This document shows positions 59,480-64,000 of a stretch of 64,000 bases of DNA, in pieces. Below the pieces are notes generated by a model. It was not told the origin of the DNA. It ran no database searches and saw nothing but the letters and a program-made list of their open reading frames with translations. The DNA is from Pseudomonas sp. RSB 5.4. GTDB lineage: Bacteria > Pseudomonadota > Gammaproteobacteria > Pseudomonadales > Pseudomonadaceae. How positions within the stretch are numbered: the stretch's first letter is position 1; every line of letters begins with the position of its first letter. Position numbers and translations under genes: made by a program. The stretch covers positions 2,074,501 to 2,138,500 of the forward strand of contig NZ_CP146986.1 of assembly GCF_037126175.1 (NCBI RefSeq), given 5' to 3'.

Positions 59480-60649
59480 TTAAAGATACTTCAGCCAGGC
59501 AATATCGCGGCGCCGCGATTTCAGCGCGGAAAACCAGCGCACCGCCGGGTACAGCGCAACCGCCAGCAGCACCGATACCAGCCAGATTGCCGGCACCGAG
59601 TCGAATCCGAAATGGCTACCCTGATTCAGTCCGAACAGCGCCAGCGCCATCAGGTACAGCACCTTCAGCACGTACAGGTGCAGCAGATAGAAGAACATCG
59701 GCGCCGAACCGAAGACCGTCAGCCAGCGAATCCAGCGGCGCGTCTGCAGCCGCTCGAACGTCAGCAACAACAGCAATCCGACGCTCACCGTCAGGGAGAT
59801 GAATAGCAGCGATGGCGGGTACTTGGTGATGTTGAAAAACGCCATCAGCGTTTGCACGGTCGAGTCTTCAACCGCCCAAGGCTTTTCGCCGTATCCGTTG
59901 AGCAGCCGCAGCCCGACGAAACCCAGCAGTCCGGCAATACCAGCCAACAACAGACACTGCTGACGAACTCCGGCGTCGGCCGCACGGGCGAACCACGGGC
60001 CCAGCGCATAACCCAGACCGATCACGCCGATCCACGGCAACAGCGGATACGAGGTGCGCAAACGCAGGTTGTCGCCGGCGTCGATCCAGCCGCGGTCATG
60101 CAGAATCGCCCATGGCACATGCAGTGCCGACTCCGGCGCGAAATGCAGCCCATCGAGCAGGTTATGCCCGGCAATGATCGCCAGACTCAGCGTCAGCAGC
60201 AGCCAGCGCGGCAGCCAGACCAGCAGCGACAACGCGATCATGCTCAAGCCAATCGCCCAGATCACCTGCAGATAGATCACGCTCGGCGGCAACTGAAACG
60301 TCCAGGCGAAGTTCACCAAGGTGAATTCCAGCACTACCAGAAACAGCCCACGCTTGAACAGAAAGGCACTGACATCGGCCTTGCCCGCGTACTTCTCGCC
60401 AAACAGCCACGCGGACAGTCCGGTCAACAGCACGAACACCGGTGCGCACAGATGCGCCAGCGTGCGACTGAAAAACAACGCCGGCTCGGTGCTGGCGATG
60501 TCCATCGGGTCGGTCACCTGGCGGTGCAACAGAAACGTTTCACGCACGTGATCCAGCAGCATGAACAGAATGACCAGACCGCGTAACGCATCAATGGACA
60601 GCAAGCGGCCGGTCGGCGGCGGGTTGGAACGGGCACACACAATCGTCAT
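59480..60649 (-). CDS. DUF1624-like (heparan-alpha-glucosaminide acetyltransferase-like) membrane protein
   Basis: 389 residues, about ten transmembrane helices. The N-terminus RLLSIDALRGLVILFMLLDHVRETFLLH is the hallmark of the acyltransferase-3/DUF1624 superfamily, with the His in DHVRE presumably catalytic. Such proteins acylate extracytoplasmic glycans; substrate unknown. Single gene, converging on the semialdehyde dehydrogenase terminator. Confidence 0.85.
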   Translation of the reverse strand: MTIVCARSNPPPTGRLLSIDALRGLVILFMLLDHVRETFLLHRQVTDPMDIASTEPALFFSRTLAHLCAPVFVLLTGLSAWLFGEKYAGKADVSAFLFKRGLFLVVLEFTLVNFAWTFQLPPSVIYLQVIWAIGLSMIALSLLVWLPRWLLLTLSLAIIAGHNLLDGLHFAPESALHVPWAILHDRGWIDAGDNLRLRTSYPLLPWIGVIGLGYALGPWFARAADAGVRQQCLLLAGIAGLLGFVGLRLLNGYGEKPWAVEDSTVQTLMAFFNITKYPPSLLFISLTVSVGLLLLLTFERLQTRRWIRWLTVFGSAPMFFYLLHLYVLKVLYLMALALFGLNQGSHFGFDSVPAIWLVSVLLAVALYPAVRWFSALKSRRRDIAWLKYL

Positions 60650-60757
60650 GGAGATTTCGCCAACGAGTAAATGAATCAGGGGATCGCAACCGCACGCCCC
60701 GCCAAAAATTCGCGTTACTCTATAACATTAAAAGTCGATTCCCAACCCAAACGACAT

Positions 60758-60785
60758 TTGCCCAATCACGTCAGGCTTCTATAGT
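60758..60785 (+). promoter_or_regulatory. Possible sigma-70 promoter for the PqiA pair
   Basis: TTGCCC (60758-60763) and TATAGT (60780-60785), spacing 16, end 45 bp upstream of ATG 60831. Matches are fair, not perfect. Confidence 0.4.
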
Positions 60786-60830
60786 GATCAGGCGCCCTGT
60801 GCCCTTTGCGCCTGCCGTCGAGCGTTGCCC

Positions 60831-61427
60831 ATGACCTCAACCGAACACCTGATCATCTGCGAGCATTGCGATTGCGTGTACGAAAAAGTCGCGCTCGGCA
60901 AACACCAGAAAACCCTCTGCGTACGTTGCGGCGGCGTGCTGCAGCGCTATAACGGCTTGACCGTCGAGCAGCGGCTGGCCTTGAGTTTCACCGCGGCGAT
61001 GCTGTGGCTGTTCGCCAATTTCTACCCGGTGATGAGCATCAGCATGAAGGGTTTGAAAAACAGCGCGACGCTGTGGGATTCGGTGCTGGCGCTGAGTCAG
61101 GGACCGATCACCTTCATGGCGATGGTCGCGGCGATCTCGATCATCATCGCCCCGGCGTTTCAACTGGTGCTGTTGATCTGGGTGCTGAGTTTCGCCCTGT
61201 CGTCGCGCCGCGCGCCGGGCTTCAAGCTGTGCATGCGCTGGTTGGAAACCCTGCGTCCGTGGAGCATGCTCGAAGTGTGTCTGCTGGGGGCGATGGTCGC
61301 GGTGTTCAAACTGGCCGGGCTGCTCGATGTGCTGCCGGGTATCGGCCTGTTTGCCCTGGCCGTGTTGAGCCTGATGATGATCCGCATCGCCGGCCGCGAT
61401 ATTCGTGACTTGTGGGACATTCTATGA
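60831..61427 (+). CDS. Paraquat-inducible protein A domain protein (first half)
   Basis: 198 residues. Zinc-ribbon-like lead LIICEHCDCVYEKVALGKHQKTLCVRCGGVLQRYNG (Cys at 12, 15, 31, 34), then four transmembrane helices with NFYPVMSISMKG and the SMLEVCLLGAMVAVFKLAGL block. One PqiA/LetA domain; E. coli PqiA carries two in one 417-residue chain. Works with MCE proteins in lipid transport between membranes. Overlaps the next gene by 4 bp (ATGA). Confidence 0.9.
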   Translation: MTSTEHLIICEHCDCVYEKVALGKHQKTLCVRCGGVLQRYNGLTVEQRLALSFTAAMLWLFANFYPVMSISMKGLKNSATLWDSVLALSQGPITFMAMVAAISIIIAPAFQLVLLIWVLSFALSSRRAPGFKLCMRWLETLRPWSMLEVCLLGAMVAVFKLAGLLDVLPGIGLFALAVLSLMMIRIAGRDIRDLWDIL

Positions 61428-62113
61428 AGCGTCCAGCGACCGCCAGCGAACTGAATCTGTGCCTGTGCCACAGCTGCGGGCTGGCCTGCGACATGACCGA
61501 CGAGCCGCACCAGTGCCCGCGCTGCGACGCGCCGTTGCATCGGCGCAAGACCAATTCCCTGGCGCGTACCTGGGCCTTCCTGTTTGCCGCGCTGGCGTTT
61601 TATGTGCCGGCCAATCTGCTGCCGGTGATGAACACCATGATGCTCGGCAACGGCGCCGACAGCACGATCATGAGCGGCGTGCTGGAGTTCTGGGAGGGCG
61701 GCGCGTGGGACATCGCGCTGATCATTTTCATCGCCAGCATCGCGGTGCCGGGCATCAAGTTCGTGGCCCTGTCGCTGCTGCTGATCACCGTGCAGCGCGA
61801 CAGCGGCTGGGCGCGCCGTGAGCGCTCGAAGCTGTACCGTTTCGTCGAGCTGATCGGCTACTGGTCGATGCTCGACGTGCTGGTGGTCGCGCTGGTCGCG
61901 GCGCTGGTGAAGTTCCAGGCGCTGGGCGATATCGAACCACGCCCGGGCATCCTGTTTTTCGGCATGGTGGTGGTGTTCACCATGCTCTCGGCGATGAGTT
62001 TCGACCCACGGCTGATCTGGGACAACGCCGCGGACGACGAAGCGTTCAGCGACGTACCACTTCAAGCAGCACCTGCAACGGATGGCGCAGCGCCCGATCC
62101 GACTGGCGCTTGA
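61424..62113 (+). CDS. Paraquat-inducible protein A domain protein (second half)
   Basis: 229 residues. Cys-rich lead CLCHSCGLACDMTDEPHQCPRCDAPLHRRKTN, then helices with AFYVPANLLPVMNTMMLG and GYWSMLDVLVVALVAALVKFQALG. Partner of the preceding half-protein, together equal to one full PqiA. No pqiB (MCE) or pqiC gene follows in the visible sequence; the next gene is convergent and overlaps the final 68 bp. Confidence 0.9.
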   Translation: MKRPATASELNLCLCHSCGLACDMTDEPHQCPRCDAPLHRRKTNSLARTWAFLFAALAFYVPANLLPVMNTMMLGNGADSTIMSGVLEFWEGGAWDIALIIFIASIAVPGIKFVALSLLLITVQRDSGWARRERSKLYRFVELIGYWSMLDVLVVALVAALVKFQALGDIEPRPGILFFGMVVVFTMLSAMSFDPRLIWDNAADDEAFSDVPLQAAPATDGAAPDPTGA

Positions 62114-64000
62114 CCTGACTGCGGCACGAATAACCGGTGGCCAGTGCTTCGCCCTGCTCCGCCGGTGCCTCGACCTGCCGCGCCCACGATTGCTCATAGA
62201 TCACCGCCGAAGTTTCGCGGTTGCGCGCTTCATGGCCGTAGGTGCCGGACATGCCGCAGCAACCGGTGGCCTGCGTCGCCAGTTTCAAGCCGACCCGTTC
62301 GAACACTTGCTCCCACTGACGAGTGGCGGCCGGCGCGTTGGTTTTCTCGGTGCAATGCGCCAGGAGCCGGTATGCATTTGCCGATTGGTTATTCACCTGC
62401 TCCGGCATCACCTTGAGTAACCATTCCTGTACCAGCGCGACTTCCGGGCATTGGTCCATGCCGGGCACTTTCAGGTATTCCTGGCGATAGACCAGCGTCA
62501 TCGCCGGATCCAGCCCCAGCAGCGGCACGCCGAGATCGGCCAACTCGCGTAGCTGCTGCGCATTGCGCAACGCCGCGCGGTTGAACGCCGAGAGGAAGCC
62601 CTGCACATGCAGCGGCTTGCCGTTGGCGCTGAACGGCGCCAGATAAACCTGATAGCCCAGCCGCGAAATCAGCTCCAGCAGATCCGCCAGCAGCGGCGCT
62701 TCGAAGTAACGGGTGAAGGCATCCTGCACCAGCACCACACCGCGCTCGCGCTGGGCCTGGGTCAGCGTCGACAGCGTGGCAACCGTCGCCGGCTGCACCT
62801 TCCAGCGGCGCATCGCCGCGTGGAAATCAAAGCGGCTGAGCAATGGCACATCGACCATTCCACCGAGACGCTCCAACTGTTGGCGCACGAATGAAGCGCC
62901 CATCAAACCGTTGTACAGCGCCGGAATTCGCGCCATGTACGGAATGCTGTACTCCAGCGAAGCAATCAGATAATCCCGCGCCGGGCGCAGATAACGGCTG
63001 TGATACAACTCCAGAAACCGCGAACGAAACTCCGGCACGTTGACCTTGACCGGGCATTGCCCCGCGCAGGATTTACACGCCAGGCATCCGGCCATGGAGT
63101 CATACACCTCATGGGAAAAATCTGCGTCCTGCGCGCGACTGTTGCGCCAGCGCATCCACAGGTTGCGGAAAAATGCCGGACGGCGGATCGCATCGGATAG
63201 CACATCGACGCCCGCCTCGCCCTGCAACCGCAGCCATTCGCGGATCAGCGAGGCGCGGCCCTTGGGTGATTGCGCACGCTCGCGGGTGGCCTTCCATGAC
63301 GGGCACATGGCGTCGTCGGGATCAAAGTTGTAGCAGGCGCCGTTGCCGTTGCAATGCATGGCCGCGCCGTAGCTCTGCCAGACCTTTTCGTCGATCTGCC
63401 GGTCGAGTTCGCCGCGCAGGGTCACTTCGTCGATTTTCAGCAACGCCGCAGCGGTATTGACCGGGGTGGCGATCTTGCCCGGGTTGAACTGGTTGAACGG
63501 GTCGAACGCAGCCTTCAGTGCCTGCAACGCCGGGTACAGCTCGCCGAAGAATGCCGGCGCGTATTCCGAGCGCAGCCCCTTGCCATGTTCGCCCCACAAC
63601 AGGCCACCGTAGCGTTGGGTCAGCGCGGCGACACCGTCGGATACCGGACGCACCAGCGCCGCTTGCTGCGGATCCTTCATGTCGAGAATCGGCCGCACGT
63701 GCAGCACGCCAGCATCGACGTGGCCGAACATGCCGTACTGCAAGCCGTGGCTGTCGAGCAGTTCGCGCAACTCGGCGATGTACTCGGCCAAGTGCTGCGG
63801 CGGTACCGCGGTGTCTTCAACAAATGGCTGCGGCCGCGCTTCGCCGGCAACGTTGCCGAGCAGGCCGACGGCGCGCTTGCGCATGCCATAGACCTTGTTC
63901 ACCGCCGCTTGGCCGACCGCCAGCGTATGGCCAAGGCGTTCGACCGTGGTGTCACTGCTCAAGTGCTCAAGGAAGGCTTGAACCCGGTGCTGCAGATCTT
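62046..64000 (-). CDS. YdiJ-like FAD and Fe-S oxidoreductase (D-2-hydroxyglutarate dehydrogenase type), 5' end beyond window
   Basis: About 650 C-terminal residues, reading open through base 64000, so the true start lies to the right. Contains the FAD-oxidase C domain (PVSDGVAALTQRYGGLLWGEHGKGLRSEYA), 4Fe-4S motif CLACKSCAGQCPVKVNVPEF with a distant cluster HCNGNGACYNFDPDDAMCPSWKATRE, and a CCG-type domain with TGCCGMSGTYGHEARN. Full YdiJ proteins are ~1000 residues. Oxidises D-2-hydroxy acids, passing electrons on. Converges with and overlaps the second PqiA-domain gene by 68 bp. Confidence 0.92.
   Translation of the reverse strand, partial: DLQHRVQAFLEHLSSDTTVERLGHTLAVGQAAVNKVYGMRKRAVGLLGNVAGEARPQPFVEDTAVPPQHLAEYIAELRELLDSHGLQYGMFGHVDAGVLHVRPILDMKDPQQAALVRPVSDGVAALTQRYGGLLWGEHGKGLRSEYAPAFFGELYPALQALKAAFDPFNQFNPGKIATPVNTAAALLKIDEVTLRGELDRQIDEKVWQSYGAAMHCNGNGACYNFDPDDAMCPSWKATRERAQSPKGRASLIREWLRLQGEAGVDVLSDAIRRPAFFRNLWMRWRNSRAQDADFSHEVYDSMAGCLACKSCAGQCPVKVNVPEFRSRFLELYHSRYLRPARDYLIASLEYSIPYMARIPALYNGLMGASFVRQQLERLGGMVDVPLLSRFDFHAAMRRWKVQPATVATLSTLTQAQRERGVVLVQDAFTRYFEAPLLADLLELISRLGYQVYLAPFSANGKPLHVQGFLSAFNRAALRNAQQLRELADLGVPLLGLDPAMTLVYRQEYLKVPGMDQCPEVALVQEWLLKVMPEQVNNQSANAYRLLAHCTEKTNAPAATRQWEQVFERVGLKLATQATGCCGMSGTYGHEARNRETSAVIYEQSWARQVEAPAEQGEALATGYSCRSQVKRQSDRALRHPLQVLLEVVRR

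Overview
The window is bacterial chromosome, about 64 kb, from a fluorescent Pseudomonas (P. fluorescens group). The evidence is high-GC coding DNA, typical Pseudomonas families (iorAB-cytochrome c-xdhC, YghU, MntP under a yybP-ykoY leader, many LysR regulators), and several kinds of REP doublet (REPIN) between genes, with TGTGGGAGC/GCTCCCACA, TGTGGCGAGGG, TGTAGGAGCT and GTGGTGAGGGGATTTATCCCC ends. I see no rRNA, tRNA, CRISPR array or prophage. Both ends cut a gene: a lipoprotein at base 1 and a YdiJ-like dehydrogenase at base 64000.

Layout. 1-2.3 kb: two lipoproteins, then an HxlR regulator divergent from an alpha/beta hydrolase. 2.3-9.4 kb: a tight minus-strand run (PepSY protein, cytochrome b561, sialidase-like protein, membrane protein, LTA-synthase-like enzyme) divergent from an OmpR-type two-component system; a CTTAGT-N5-CTTAGT box lies between them. 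9.4-11.5 kb: REPIN, manganese riboswitch and mntP, a DUF72 protein, and a three-copy 130-bp REPIN tandem array. 11.5-19.4 kb: TPP enzyme, MHS transporter, C45 acyltransferase/hydrolase, exported amidohydrolase, LysR and an APH(3')-like kinase. 19.4-24.8 kb: regulators with divergent partners, a two-part GFA-domain protein, LysE exporter and YghU. 24.8-25.6 kb: a five-copy ~180-bp REPIN tandem array. 25.7-34.5 kb: GATase, MFS/AraC pair, and the molybdenum hydroxylase operon. 34.5-38.8 kb: O-methyltransferase/TetR pair, an intact ISL3-family element with an 8-bp target duplication, and small envelope proteins. 38.9-48.2 kb: alcohol dehydrogenase, diguanylate cyclase, thioesterase, AraC regulator, methyltransferase, TonB receptor and small genes. 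48.4-55 kb: a probable catabolic cluster (flavin monooxygenase, RidA, DUF1028, M20 deacylase, LysR, NCS1 permease). 55-64 kb: GST, Mop protein, M24 hydrolase, LysR and semialdehyde dehydrogenase, acyltransferase-like membrane protein, split PqiA pair, and the YdiJ fragment.

Three sets are most coherent. First, the two-component system with its divergent envelope operon suggests a signal-controlled surface modification module. Second, iorA-iorB-cytochrome c-xdhC encodes a complete periplasmic molybdenum oxidoreductase that feeds electrons to a c-type cytochrome. Third, the 48.4-55 kb cluster combines uptake, oxygenation, enamine/imine hydrolysis and deacylation, as expected for breakdown of a nitrogen compound whose identity the sequence does not reveal. 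All functional statements come from reading motifs and family resemblance; no database search was run.
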